DNA from: Rhizobium johnstonii 3841
Lineage (GTDB): Bacteria; Pseudomonadota; Alphaproteobacteria; Rhizobiales; Rhizobiaceae
Reading direction: 5' to 3'
Assembly: GCF_000009265.1 (NCBI RefSeq)
Contig: NC_008378.1
Coordinates: forward strand, 124,001 to 188,000
DNA: 64,000 nt
Below are positions 9,407 through 17,661 of the stretch, in pieces. Positions within the stretch are counted from its first letter, which is position 1. The number at the start of each line of letters is the position of its first letter. The translations under genes and the position numbers were made by a program. The notes under the pieces are model-generated. The model was not told the origin of the DNA. It was given only the letters and a program-made list of their open reading frames with translations, and ran no database searches.

Positions 9407-10417
9407 TCATGACACCGGCACCTCTCGTCGTCTCTCTGCCTTTCGTGTCGCGGCAGGGCTCTCGCGAAACCGCGTGCGGTATGAGCGGCCGAAATGCGAA
9501 GCCGACTGATAACCGCAGATTTCGGCGATCTCACCGATCGCCAATTCCGTGTAGACTAGCAGTTCTTTCGCGCGAGTCATGCGAAGCTCTATGTAGAAAT
9601 GGGTGGGACTCTTGCCGAAATTGGCGTGAAACAGCCGCTCGAGCTGCCGAAGCGAAAGCGCCACGCTACTGGCGAGATCGGAAATTTCGACCGGATCGCC
9701 GAGGCTGGCTTCCATCCGACGAACCACAAAGGCAAGCTTGGCATTCCGGATGCCGAAACGATCTTCGGGCGACATCCTCTGAACGTCGTCCTGGCGCCGT
9801 ATGCGCGCGTGGTTGAACTGGTCCGAAATGAGTGCTGCCAACTCCCGACCCTCCACGGCCGAGATGAGGTAAAGCATCATGTCCAATGTGACCGTTCCGC
9901 CCGACGAGGTCAGAAAACGTCCGTCGATCGCGAAAATGTCGTCGGTGGCGAGACAGTTCGGAAACTCGCTGCGAAAGCTTGCAAGCGACTCCCAATGAAC
10001 GGCACATCGTCGCCCTTCCAACAATCGAGCCTTTGCCAGGAAGAAGACGGCAGTGCTGACTGCTCCAAGCACGCACCCCTCCGAATGGATGCGCCTCAAC
10101 CATGCAAAGACATTGGCATCATAGGCGTCCGCATAATTGATGCCTGCGCAGAGGATGACGATATCGCAGCGTGGCGCCCTGCCGATTGCCGCATCTGCAT
10201 CGAAGCCCAGTCCACTGCTGGACTTCACATGGCCGCCATCCGCCGACAGGATGAGCCACTCAAAGGCCTTTCGCTTGGCCAGACGATTGCCCTGCCGCAA
10301 CGAGTCGAGCGCCGCCGCAAAGGTCATCAGAGGGAAGTCCGGCACCAGGAAAAAGCCGATCCGGATCGGTCGATGCCCCTGTGCCAATTGCTTGAGCGTA
10401 TAGGTCTGATCCGTCAT
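9407..10417 (-). CDS. GlxA-type transcriptional regulator (DJ-1/PfpI-like domain plus AraC helix-turn-helix)
   Basis: A 336-residue regulator: a DJ-1/PfpI-like ligand-sensing domain fills the N-terminal two thirds and an AraC/XylS DNA-binding domain the last 100 residues (SVALSLRQLERLF, then a second helix-turn-helix around IAEICGYQSASHFGRSYRTRF). At the nucleophile elbow, where enzymes of the fold carry Cys, this protein reads GAVSTAVFFLA, so it is a sensor and not an enzyme. The ATG at 10417 has GGAG eight bases upstream; 10435 is an alternative, and longer readings run into unlikely Cys/Arg-rich sequence. It lies just upstream of, and in the same direction as, the importer-hydantoinase operon, which it probably controls. 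Confidence 0.88.
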   Translation of the reverse strand: MTDQTYTLKQLAQGHRPIRIGFFLVPDFPLMTFAAALDSLRQGNRLAKRKAFEWLILSADGGHVKSSSGLGFDADAAIGRAPRCDIVILCAGINYADAYDANVFAWLRRIHSEGCVLGAVSTAVFFLAKARLLEGRRCAVHWESLASFRSEFPNCLATDDIFAIDGRFLTSSGGTVTLDMMLYLISAVEGRELAALISDQFNHARIRRQDDVQRMSPEDRFGIRNAKLAFVVRRMEASLGDPVEISDLASSVALSLRQLERLFHANFGKSPTHFYIELRMTRAKELLVYTELAIGEIAEICGYQSASHFGRSYRTRFRESPAATRKAERRREVPVS

Positions 10418-10846
10418 GGGGCGAACTCCAAACATCCCGTTTGCCCTGCTTTTGCCGGTCCGCAGCAGCGGCGGACTCAGGCAGGCAACGAAACACAAAC
10501 ACCGACGACTAAGCGTCACCGCATGGTCAGCCGGATGTCGCAAAAGCCGCTTTGTTCCTCGCCAGCGATGAAGCAACGCACATACTGGACACATTATGCT
10601 GGTCGATGGGGGGTGGATGGCTGTGTGACACATCCCATCACGATTTGCTACAACGGTATTGAGCCCGACTATAATGCAGGCGCCTGCGTAGATTCAAAGC
10701 TCATGGCGAGATGAACCGGCGCCACTTCTTTTGATCAGCGGACATTCGAGCGCGAGCGCAGGTTACTGTTTTGGACGCTAATCAGCCCCGAAGCTGCGTT
10801 TTAGGCGGCGCCTTAAGAACCGACGGCACCTAAAATCACCTGATGT
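10418..10846. other. Non-coding interval between the GlxA-type regulator and vapC
   Basis: No convincing gene is present. It should hold the promoter of the regulator (minus strand). A TATAAT hexamer at 10670-10675 on the plus strand has only a poor -35 match 19 bases upstream and no gene downstream. An imperfect inverted repeat with arms TTTTAGG (10799-10805) and CCTAAAA (10829-10835) lies just past the vapC stop but has no T tract on either strand, so it is not called a terminator. Confidence 0.5.
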
Positions 10847-11260
10847 TTATGGGAGCCAGGGGTTAATCACTTTCAACCCAACGGCCTCAAAAGGGCCTGT
10901 GTCGCGAGTTGCGACGGCAAGGCCGTTCGCTACGGCGGTGGCTGCGATATGTCCCCTTGCTGATCCTTTCCCGGATACTCGAGCGCGCGCCATCAGTTCC
11001 GAGTAAAATTGGCTGGCGGCAAGATCGAAAGGCAGGATGCGTTCGGCAAAATGCGGAAGCACTTCTTCCTCCAGGCGATCGCGAAGGATAGTTTGCCGTT
11101 TGCCTGCGGGCATGGCAGCGATCGCAAAACGTAGTTCAGCAATTGTTATTGCGGAAACGAAGAGAGTTTCGATGGCTTGGGCGTCCAACCAAGCGACCAC
11201 TGCTCCGTCAGGAATCGGTTTCCACGGCTCCGATATCACGTTGGTGTCCAACAGGATCAT
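10847..11260 (-). CDS. vapC: VapC/FitB-type PIN-domain toxin with one catalytic acid replaced
   Basis: A 137-residue PIN-domain protein, a family of Mg-dependent ribonuclease toxins. It opens with ILLDTNVISE and closes with VINPWLP, both typical of the FitB branch. Acidic residues Asp5, Glu42 and Asp120 (ATRDTGPF) are present, but the third conserved acid, expected in an ADxxIAATA context, reads ARGHIAATA with Arg102. The codon is AGG in the sequence. Loss of this Asp should impair metal binding, so the toxin may be inactive or attenuated. The start overlaps the antitoxin stop as ATGA, the standard coupled arrangement. Confidence 0.88.
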   Translation of the reverse strand: MILLDTNVISEPWKPIPDGAVVAWLDAQAIETLFVSAITIAELRFAIAAMPAGKRQTILRDRLEEEVLPHFAERILPFDLAASQFYSELMARARVSGKGSARGHIAATAVANGLAVATRDTGPFEAVGLKVINPWLP

Positions 11261-11520
11261 TCGAAAGTCATGGGTTCAGCAGGCGCCTTATTGCGATTTT
11301 GCTGCAAGGCTTCAACGTCGCTGTTGGAGAGCTCAGCGTCACGACCGATGGCCGCAAGTAAGGAGCCGAGCTTCACGCGTTCAGATGGACGCACGGCGGC
11401 CTCGATAATGTCACGGATTTCGGCCTCTGTGCTTCGGCCATGATGAGCTGCGCGCACCCGTAGGGCGCGATGTGTTTCGTCAGAAAGATTGCGAATGGTG
11501 ACCGCCGGCATTGATGTCAA
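11257..11520 (-). CDS. vapB: VapB/FitA-type ribbon-helix-helix antitoxin
   Basis: An 87-residue antitoxin with an N-terminal ribbon-helix-helix DNA-binding domain (VTIRNLSDETHRALRVRAA, then GRSTEAEIRDII) and a C-terminal tail that would wrap the toxin. It should neutralise VapC and autorepress the pair. The coordinate given uses a TTG start at 11520, placed four bases after GGAGG; an ATG at 11511 (84 residues) matches the usual family N-terminus but sits 13 bases from the same Shine-Dalgarno. The gene ends inside the vapC start. Confidence 0.88.
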   Translation of the reverse strand: MTSMPAVTIRNLSDETHRALRVRAAHHGRSTEAEIRDIIEAAVRPSERVKLGSLLAAIGRDAELSNSDVEALQQNRNKAPAEPMTFE

Positions 11521-11551
11521 TTTTCCTCCACCTCACCAGTGCGACATCAAT
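11510..11551 (-). promoter_or_regulatory. Candidate VapBC autoregulatory operator (inverted repeat)
   Basis: Perfect 9-bp inverted repeat, ATTGATGTC at 11510-11518 and GACATCAAT at 11543-11551, 24 bases apart, flanking the vapB ribosome binding site and start. FitAB-type complexes bind paired half-sites upstream of their antitoxin gene, so the position fits. The pairing is seen; the binding role is inferred. Confidence 0.45.
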
Positions 11552-11736
11552 CGGCGGGTTGGCCGGTTACACTTGCCAGGCGCTCAACCGACGCTGGGCA
11601 GAGTAGAGGGCCGGCACCGACGATTGATCTTCCGTTGGTGCAATGGCATCAGGGTTGGATGTTCCTCTTGAAACCGACTGCAGACCGCCCTGCCGTCCAC
11701 TGTTTTCATTTTCGCTTCCCCGCATACGCCTTGCGT

Positions 11737-12705
11737 TCAGTTCAGCGGCATCGCCACCGGCCGCATCGGTGCACCGGTGGCTCCGCGCAACTTGATGCAT
11801 GCGCCAAAAAAGGCGAATTCGTAGAGCTTGTCGCCAGCCAACTCTTCAAGATAGGCCATCTCGAGGATCGGGACGCCCGCTTCCGCCAGCAGATAGGTAT
11901 GGACGGGGAAGAAGTTGAGCTCGTGCGCCGACGGCGTCTGCTCCAGCGTCAGGTTGTCGGCGCCGATCATGACCGCGCCGTGCTTGGCGATATATTCCGC
12001 GCCTTCGCGGTTGAGGCCAGGCGTATTCTTGGTGAAGGCGATGTCCGGCCATCGCAGCATCTGGCCGGTGCGCAGCAGCACCACGTCGCCGGGCAGGATC
12101 TTCAGCCCCTGCTTCTTCAGGCAGTCCTCGATGTCGGCCTTGCCGATCGGGTGGCTCGGCGGCAGCGTGTCGACGCCGTGCATCGCCGCGATATCGAGGA
12201 GAATGCCGCGCGCGAAAATCGGCGGATATTTTTCCGGGCCGCAAATATCCCAGGCGCGGCTGCCGAGGTGATCCCGCGCCGTGAAACCATTGAAGATCTC
12301 GCCATTGTAGCCAAAGTGGTTGAACGTATCGATATGCGTGCCGCAATGGGTGTACATCGAGATACTGTCGCCGGAATAGGCGACGAGTTCGTTCTGTTGG
12401 CGCGTCACGCCCATGGTGTTGGCGACGATCTCGCCCTGCGGCGTGTGGGTCATCCAGATCTGGTAGGGCTGGTCGCCGGCGCCGAACCAGCCTGGCATGC
12501 CGACGAAATGGTCGACCGAGAGGTCGAAGACCTTCGAGGCATCGGTGCGGCCGATGATCGCCGAACGCGACTTGGCGTCGATCAGGTTCAGCATGCCGAT
12601 CTCGTCGTCGCTGCCATAGGGGCTCTTCGTCACCTTATGGAATTCGGCATTGTAAGCGATGATCTTGCTCTTGGTCGCTTCGTCGACATAACACGCCATG
12701 CACAT
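11737..12705 (-). CDS. Cyclase-family (kynurenine formamidase-like) metal-dependent hydrolase
   Basis: A 322-residue member of the cyclase family, which includes kynurenine formamidase and isatin hydrolase and uses divalent metal to hydrolyse amide or lactam bonds. The metal motif HCGTHIDTFNH is at residues 120-130, giving His120, His124, Asp126 and His130. The start is firm: AAGGAG lies seven bases before the ATG. The N-terminus carries a CMAC motif of unknown purpose. It is the last gene of the 13-gene cluster, after an amidase and a CobW metallochaperone, and may catalyse one ring-opening or deamidation step on the imported compound. Confidence 0.85.
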   Translation of the reverse strand: MCMACYVDEATKSKIIAYNAEFHKVTKSPYGSDDEIGMLNLIDAKSRSAIIGRTDASKVFDLSVDHFVGMPGWFGAGDQPYQIWMTHTPQGEIVANTMGVTRQQNELVAYSGDSISMYTHCGTHIDTFNHFGYNGEIFNGFTARDHLGSRAWDICGPEKYPPIFARGILLDIAAMHGVDTLPPSHPIGKADIEDCLKKQGLKILPGDVVLLRTGQMLRWPDIAFTKNTPGLNREGAEYIAKHGAVMIGADNLTLEQTPSAHELNFFPVHTYLLAEAGVPILEMAYLEELAGDKLYEFAFFGACIKLRGATGAPMRPVAMPLN

Positions 12706-12750
12706 TGCAACTCTCCTTGTTCATGTTCGCAGCCACCGGAGCGACTGCCT

Positions 12751-14124
12751 TCAAATTGTCTCGCCGCGAATGACCGGTTCGGCGACGAGCGCCACCGACA
12801 GCAGCCGCTCGTCGCCGCGCGCCAGCCCCGACAGCAGGAAGCCGACCGGCATGCCGGCGTCGCCTGCCCCGCAAGGGATCGACACCCCGCACCAGTCCAG
12901 AAAATTGCCGAGCAGCGTGTTGCGCAGTGTCTTGCCGTTGGTCGCCACGAAAAGCTGGTCATCGGTCTTCAGCGGCTCGAGCAACGGTGCCACATGCGCG
13001 ACCGTCGGGAAGGCGATCAGGCGGTCGCCGACCAGCCGGTCCACCGCTTCGATCAGCCGCTTGCGGGCAGAGAGTATGTCGAGGTAGTGCGGAAGGGTGA
13101 TCTCCTCACCGAAGCGGGTGCGCGAGACCACACGCGGGTCGATCAGTCCGGCATCAGGCCCGGTGATCCGCGCCTTGTGCAGCCAGTAGGCCTCCGCCGT
13201 CACCAGGGCTCCGTGGCTTGCCATCAACTGCAGAATTTCCGCGAAGGCCGGGATCTCCAGCCGCGTGAACATGACGCCGGCGGCGGACAAACGCTCAACC
13301 GCCGCTTCGAAGGCCGCAACGACACCCGGCTCGGCATCGTCGAAGACGACGTTGGTGGGGATGACGACCTCCAGCCCGGCGAGCGGACGGCGACTGGCCG
13401 TCGGCGCCATGGCTCCGCGCATCGCGGCGTCTATCCAGATGGCATCCTGCACCGAACGGCAGAGCGGCCCGAGCGAATCGAGGCTGCCGGAAAGGGGGAA
13501 CACGCCTGTCATCGGGTATCGTCCGCGCGTCGCCTTGTAGCCGACGATGCCGTTCAGCGCCGCCGGGATCCGCACTGAACCACCTGTGTCGGAGCCGATC
13601 GAGACCGGCACGAGAGCTGATGCCACCGCCACGCCCGAACCGGAGGACGAGCCGCCCGGAATGCGGGCGACATCGGTGCTGCGAGGGTTTTTCGGCGTGC
13701 CGAAATGCGGATTGATGCCAAGGCCGGAAAAGGCGAACTCGCTCATATTGACCCGGCCCGTCGCCACCATACCCGCCGAAGCCAGCGCGGAGACGACGGC
13801 GGCGTCGACTGCGGCCGGTGCCTGATCACGTAGAAGCAGCCTGGACCCCGCCGCCGTGACGCTGCCGGCAACATCGAAGAGATCCTTCCAGGCAACCGGA
13901 ATGCCTTCGAGCAAGCCAAGCGAACGACCGTCATTCAGCCGCTTCGACGAGGCATGCGCTTCCGCCATTGCCCGCTCCCGCGTCAACGAGATGAAGACCG
14001 CCTTGTCGTCATGGCTCTCGATCGCGTCCAAGACCTGCTCTGCCACCGTGACAGGATCGACACTGCCGCCCTGGATGAGGGTGGAGAGCTGGGCGATCGA
14101 GAGGGAGCCGTAAGAAAGGGTCAT
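12751..14124 (-). CDS. Amidase (amidase signature family)
   Basis: A 457-residue amidase-signature enzyme that hydrolyses a C-N amide bond to acid plus ammonia or amine. The Ser-cis-Ser-Lys triad is visible: Lys80 in GIPVAWKD, the cis-Ser in the GGSSSGS stretch at 157-163, and the nucleophile Ser183 in GSDTGGSVRIPA. The ATG at 14124 is chosen because upstream in-frame sequence overlaps the preceding gene and is Arg/Ser/Pro-rich; its Shine-Dalgarno is weak. It follows the signal-less binding-protein-like gene by 19 bases and is 45 bases ahead of the cyclase gene. Confidence 0.9.
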   Translation of the reverse strand: MTLSYGSLSIAQLSTLIQGGSVDPVTVAEQVLDAIESHDDKAVFISLTRERAMAEAHASSKRLNDGRSLGLLEGIPVAWKDLFDVAGSVTAAGSRLLLRDQAPAAVDAAVVSALASAGMVATGRVNMSEFAFSGLGINPHFGTPKNPRSTDVARIPGGSSSGSGVAVASALVPVSIGSDTGGSVRIPAALNGIVGYKATRGRYPMTGVFPLSGSLDSLGPLCRSVQDAIWIDAAMRGAMAPTASRRPLAGLEVVIPTNVVFDDAEPGVVAAFEAAVERLSAAGVMFTRLEIPAFAEILQLMASHGALVTAEAYWLHKARITGPDAGLIDPRVVSRTRFGEEITLPHYLDILSARKRLIEAVDRLVGDRLIAFPTVAHVAPLLEPLKTDDQLFVATNGKTLRNTLLGNFLDWCGVSIPCGAGDAGMPVGFLLSGLARGDERLLSVALVAEPVIRGETI

Positions 14125-14143
14125 TCTGTCGTTCCAGTTCTGC

Positions 14144-15352
14144 TCACGCCGCCACGAACTGCATCCAGCGGCGCACCAAATAATTGTGTTCGTCCATGGT
14201 CGTGTTCCAGACGGCGATCGAGTTGGCGCGCTGCCAGTAGGAGCCGCCGCTGCGCACCGCACCCGTCTTGACGCGGAGGAGGCCGTCGGGGCCTGGCAGG
14301 TCGGTCGCGGCCGGCAGGCCCTCGTACCAATAGTCCCATTCGGCCGGCGTCATGTGCGGCCGCGAGCGTGTCGGCGTCGACATGTAATAACCCTGCCGGG
14401 CCACCACCGCGCCGGGCCAGCCGGAGATCCACCAGTTGAGATAATCGTAGGCCGCGTCGAGCAGCCGGCCGGAGAGCCGTTTCGACAGGCAGAGCCCGCC
14501 ATGCCAGGCGCGGTAACCCTCGGCGGGATTGGCGAGTTCGACGGGAAAGCCGCGCAGGTTCAGCTTGCTGATCCCTAGCGACCACATCGACTGGATCTGC
14601 GTGTCGCTCTTCGTCATCAGGTTCGCCGCGTCCTCGGCCGAACGCCAGAAGCCGCGGAAAAAGCCGGCCTTCTTGCGCTCTTCCAAAATGCACAGCAACC
14701 GATCGATTTCCTCAACGCTCATGTTGCCGAGATTGTTAAAGGTCATCAGCCCGGCCGACTGCGCCGCAAGTGCGGCGTCGAAGATGCCGATCGCCGGCTC
14801 GTTGACGAGGGCTGCGCGCCCGTGCCACCGCGGGTCGAGCAATGCCGCCCAGGAGGTCATCTGGTTGGAATTGGCCGCATCGGTGCGGTAGGCGAAGCTG
14901 TCGAAATTATGCGTCGTCGGCAGCATCGAGATGCGTTGCGAGGGCGTTTCGGCAAGCGCCAGGTTCGGCTGCACGAATAGCTTGGTCACCGGCGCATCGC
15001 CCTGCCCGATCCGCGCATTCGGTCCAATGCGCCCCGTTTTCGTCAGATCGGTGATCTCGTCCCAAAGCGTGATCCGCTCGATGTCGATCGGCTGCACAGC
15101 GCGCCAGTACCAGACGATATCGAGGTTGTGGAAGCACTGGTCGTAGATGTCGTAGGTCATCGGCTCCAGCGCCGCCTTGTGCTGGGCGGTCATGAAGTCC
15201 TGATTGTCGAATTCGATATCCATGCCGAGATCGCGCTCGGCACCGAGCCGAAGTTCTTCGAGAAGCGAAATCGCCGTGCCGAGGATGCGCAGCTTGATCC
15301 GGCCCTCTGTATGCAGGGCGGGCGTCGGAAAGCTCTTCGGCATTTTTCTCAT
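14144..15352 (-). CDS. PotD-like extracellular-solute-binding-fold protein without a signal peptide
   Basis: A 402-residue protein of the spermidine/putrescine-binding fold, clearly related to the exported protein at 18879-20114 (shared endings such as the WYEGLP and GYYMSTPT regions compared with WYEGKP and GYYSPTTN). The N-terminus MRKMPKSFPTPALHTEGRI has no hydrophobic core, lipobox or twin-arginine signal. The start is fixed by an ATGA overlap with the CobW stop, so a missed leader is unlikely. It therefore appears to be cytoplasmic. It could be a sensor, a ligand-storage protein or a decayed binding protein. Confidence 0.85.
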   Translation of the reverse strand: MRKMPKSFPTPALHTEGRIKLRILGTAISLLEELRLGAERDLGMDIEFDNQDFMTAQHKAALEPMTYDIYDQCFHNLDIVWYWRAVQPIDIERITLWDEITDLTKTGRIGPNARIGQGDAPVTKLFVQPNLALAETPSQRISMLPTTHNFDSFAYRTDAANSNQMTSWAALLDPRWHGRAALVNEPAIGIFDAALAAQSAGLMTFNNLGNMSVEEIDRLLCILEERKKAGFFRGFWRSAEDAANLMTKSDTQIQSMWSLGISKLNLRGFPVELANPAEGYRAWHGGLCLSKRLSGRLLDAAYDYLNWWISGWPGAVVARQGYYMSTPTRSRPHMTPAEWDYWYEGLPAATDLPGPDGLLRVKTGAVRSGGSYWQRANSIAVWNTTMDEHNYLVRRWMQFVAA

Positions 15353-16389
15353 GGCTGCAACTCCTCGACCCGCTTCGGCGCGACTTTTGCCACGCCGAGC
15401 CCATTGAAGGCGTCAAACGATCGCTTGATCACTTCGGGCGCGATGCCGTCGACGATGAAGACGATGCGGGAGCACCGGTCCCCGCCGGGCCACGATTGCA
15501 TATGGACGGGCGTATGGACCAGATGCTGCACGCCGTGGATCGCCACGGGAAAGTCTTCGCCCTCGATGTTGAGAATACCCTTGACCCGAAGGATACGGTC
15601 GCCGTGCCGATTGAGCAGCATGGTCAGCCAGATCCCGAAGGCTGTCCAGTCGACCGTGCCTTCGCTCACCAGCACGAAGGACCGGATACCACCGGAATGT
15701 TCGCTGGCAAGAACCGGCCCCGGGTCGTCGCAATAGAAGCCGCCCGGCGACTGCATCGCCTCGGCGCGGCCGGTTGTCATGTCCTCCATCAGACTGACGA
15801 CGTCGTCCGAGCCCAGGACAATCGGCGCATCCGGATTGATCTGCCGGATCATCGCCGTTACCCGCGCAACCTGGCCGGCCTCGGCGATGTCGGCCTTGGT
15901 CAGCACCAGAAGGTCGGCCACCGCCACCTGCCGCATCGGTTCGCGATAGGCGGCAAGCTGCCTCCCCGCATTGACGGTATCGACGGTGGCAATCACGCCC
16001 GAGGACCGGAAATGATGCCGCAGAACCGGATCGGCCTTCAACGTGGAAAGAACGGGGAAAGGATCGGCAAGTCCGGTGCTCTCGATGACAATCCTGTCGA
16101 AGGGCGGGACGATGCCGCGTTCGCGCTTCGAATGCAGGTCGCGGATCGCATCGGCCAGTTCGCCCCGCACCGTGCAGCAAAGGCAACCGGATTGTAAAAG
16201 CACCATGTTTTCGTCGATGCGCTCGAGCAGGTGATGGTCGAGCCCGGCCTCGCCGAATTCGTTGATCAGCACCGCGGCGTTCGAGAGCGCCGGATCGGTC
16301 AGCAGCCGGCGCAGCAGCGTCGTCTTGCCGGATCCGAGAAAGCCGGTCAGCAACGTGACGGGCGTGAAGGCCGGAAATGCATCAGCCAT
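15349..16389 (-). CDS. CobW-family GTPase (metallochaperone)
   Basis: A 346-residue G3E-family GTPase of the CobW/COG0523 type, which delivers metal (often zinc) to client enzymes. The Walker A motif GFLGSGKTT is at about 16-24, the metal-binding GCLCC motif at 68-72, then ESTGLADP and the TKAD guanine-recognition motif, with a CobW C-terminal domain. The ATG at 16389 overlaps the end of the small CxxC protein gene by eight bases; an upstream extension to 16689 is a frame artefact over that gene. Within this cluster it may metallate the deacetylase-fold hydrolase or the cyclase-family enzyme. Confidence 0.9.
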   Translation of the reverse strand: MADAFPAFTPVTLLTGFLGSGKTTLLRRLLTDPALSNAAVLINEFGEAGLDHHLLERIDENMVLLQSGCLCCTVRGELADAIRDLHSKRERGIVPPFDRIVIESTGLADPFPVLSTLKADPVLRHHFRSSGVIATVDTVNAGRQLAAYREPMRQVAVADLLVLTKADIAEAGQVARVTAMIRQINPDAPIVLGSDDVVSLMEDMTTGRAEAMQSPGGFYCDDPGPVLASEHSGGIRSFVLVSEGTVDWTAFGIWLTMLLNRHGDRILRVKGILNIEGEDFPVAIHGVQHLVHTPVHMQSWPGGDRCSRIVFIVDGIAPEVIKRSFDAFNGLGVAKVAPKRVEELQP

Positions 16390-16714
16390 GGCGGTTCGCC
16401 TCCAGTCGGTCGAGAAGCGGCTCGGCGAGCGGATCGAGCGGCCGGCCCGCAAGCCGCTCGGCCGCCGGCCAAAGATGTCCGAGATCTTCGATGATCTCGG
16501 TCTTTCCGGTCCGGGTCGACAGCAGGAAGGAGGATCCCTGCCAGTCGGAGATACCGAGCCCGAAGGCGTCGAGAATGCGGTTGGCGATCGCAACACGGCG
16601 GGCACGCTCGCGCCGGCGGTCGATCCGCTCGGCGGAGCGGGTATAGACCCCGGGCCGCGCGACCGCATCGGCCCAGTGCTCGTTACCACCTAGAATGCCG
16701 CAGAGCGAACACAT
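16382..16714 (-). CDS. Small CxxC protein encoded with CobW GTPase
   Basis: A 110-residue protein of unknown function. It opens with MCSLCGILGG, giving a CxxC at residues 2-5 that could bind metal, followed by an HW motif, a basic stretch of about 30 residues (ERIDRRRERARR) and a C-terminal half without obvious motifs. It overlaps the start of the CobW gene by eight bases and lies 12 bases after the deacetylase-fold gene. The tight packing supports a real gene and a partner role with CobW, possibly as an adaptor or metal donor; that role is inference. Confidence 0.7.
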   Translation of the reverse strand: MCSLCGILGGNEHWADAVARPGVYTRSAERIDRRRERARRVAIANRILDAFGLGISDWQGSSFLLSTRTGKTEIIEDLGHLWPAAERLAGRPLDPLAEPLLDRLEANRHG

Positions 16715-16726
16715 CGCCTTTGCCTC

Positions 16727-17608
16727 TTACTTCTTGCGCGGGAAGCGTTTGGCAAAGTCGTCGGCGATCTCGTTCATCGTCACGAACTTGACGCCGGGAT
16801 GTTTGATCATGTGGGCGTAGAGGCGCTCCAACATCATCAGTACCTGCGGCCGGCCGGCGACATCAGGGTGGATGGTGATCGGGAAGACGGCGTAGTCCAT
16901 CTCGCGATAGACCCAGTCGAACTGGTCGCGCCACATCTGCTCGATGTCGTGCGGGTTGACGAAGCCGTGGCTGTTGGGGGCTTTCTTGATGAACATCATC
17001 GGCGGCAGGTCGTCGAGATACCACGATGCCGGGATCTCGATCAGATCGGTCTCGTGACCGCGCTTCAGAGGCACCATCCAGTCCGACGGCTTCTTCGAAT
17101 AGTCGATCTTAGTCCAGCTGTCGCCGACGCGGACATAGTACGGCGTGAAGTCGTTATGCATGAGCGAATGGTCGTACTTGATGCCACGCTCGAGCAGGAG
17201 TTCGTTGGTGACGTTGGAGAATTCCCACCAGGGCGCCACATAGCCGGTCGGCCGCTTGCCGGAGAGCTTGGCGACGAGCTCGATGCACTTGTCGAGCACC
17301 TCGGTCTCCTGCTCGCGCGTCATTGCGATCGGGTTTTCATGCGTGTAGCCATGGATGCCGATCTCGTGGCCGGCAGCGGCGACGGCCTGCATCTGCTCCG
17401 GGAACGTCTCGATGGAGTGGCCGGGGATGAACCAGGTGGTCTTGATGCCGAAGCGCTCGAACAGCTTCAACAGCCGTGGGCTGCCGACTTCGCCGGAAAA
17501 CAGGCCCCGCGAGATGTCGTCCGGCGAATCTTCGCCGCCATACGAGCCGAGCCAGCCGGCAACGGCGTCCACGTCGATGCCGAAGCTGCAGAAGATTTCT
17601 TTTGCCAT
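16727..17608 (-). CDS. Polysaccharide-deacetylase-fold hydrolase (PgdA / cyclic imidase / PuuE-like)
   Basis: A 293-residue NodB-homology protein. The metal triad is Asp14 with His86 and His90 (HGYTH), and no signal peptide is present, so it is cytoplasmic. In this fold the cytoplasmic members close in sequence type include Helicobacter PgdA-like proteins, cyclic imide hydrolases and PuuE allantoinases, which hydrolyse cyclic amides instead of sugars. AAGGAG precedes the ATG by eight bases. Sitting beside an amidase, a cyclase-family hydrolase and a metallochaperone, a cyclic imide or ureide substrate is more likely than peptidoglycan. Confidence 0.85.
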   Translation of the reverse strand: MAKEIFCSFGIDVDAVAGWLGSYGGEDSPDDISRGLFSGEVGSPRLLKLFERFGIKTTWFIPGHSIETFPEQMQAVAAAGHEIGIHGYTHENPIAMTREQETEVLDKCIELVAKLSGKRPTGYVAPWWEFSNVTNELLLERGIKYDHSLMHNDFTPYYVRVGDSWTKIDYSKKPSDWMVPLKRGHETDLIEIPASWYLDDLPPMMFIKKAPNSHGFVNPHDIEQMWRDQFDWVYREMDYAVFPITIHPDVAGRPQVLMMLERLYAHMIKHPGVKFVTMNEIADDFAKRFPRKK

Positions 17609-17661
17609 TGCGGGGTCTCCTTGTGATGTTCTCGTTGGTCCGGCTTTGATCGACCGGCTGT

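Noticed and set aside
10645..10675. Plus-strand promoter-like TTGCTA...TATAAT
   Set aside because: The spacer is 19 bases, the -35 is weak, and no plus-strand gene follows.
10799..10835. Inverted repeat after vapC as a terminator
   Set aside because: Arms are imperfect beyond seven bases and no T tract follows on either strand.
11539..13578. Long plus-strand open frame (679 codons) opposite the cyclase and amidase genes
   Set aside because: Translation is low-complexity Arg/Gly/His-rich and resembles no family; the minus strand carries two motif-complete enzymes. It is a high-GC antisense artefact.
16390..16689. N-terminal extension of the CobW protein
   Set aside because: The extra 100 residues are Ser/Arg/Pro-rich and overlay the small CxxC protein gene in another frame; Walker A begins about 16 residues after the chosen ATG.
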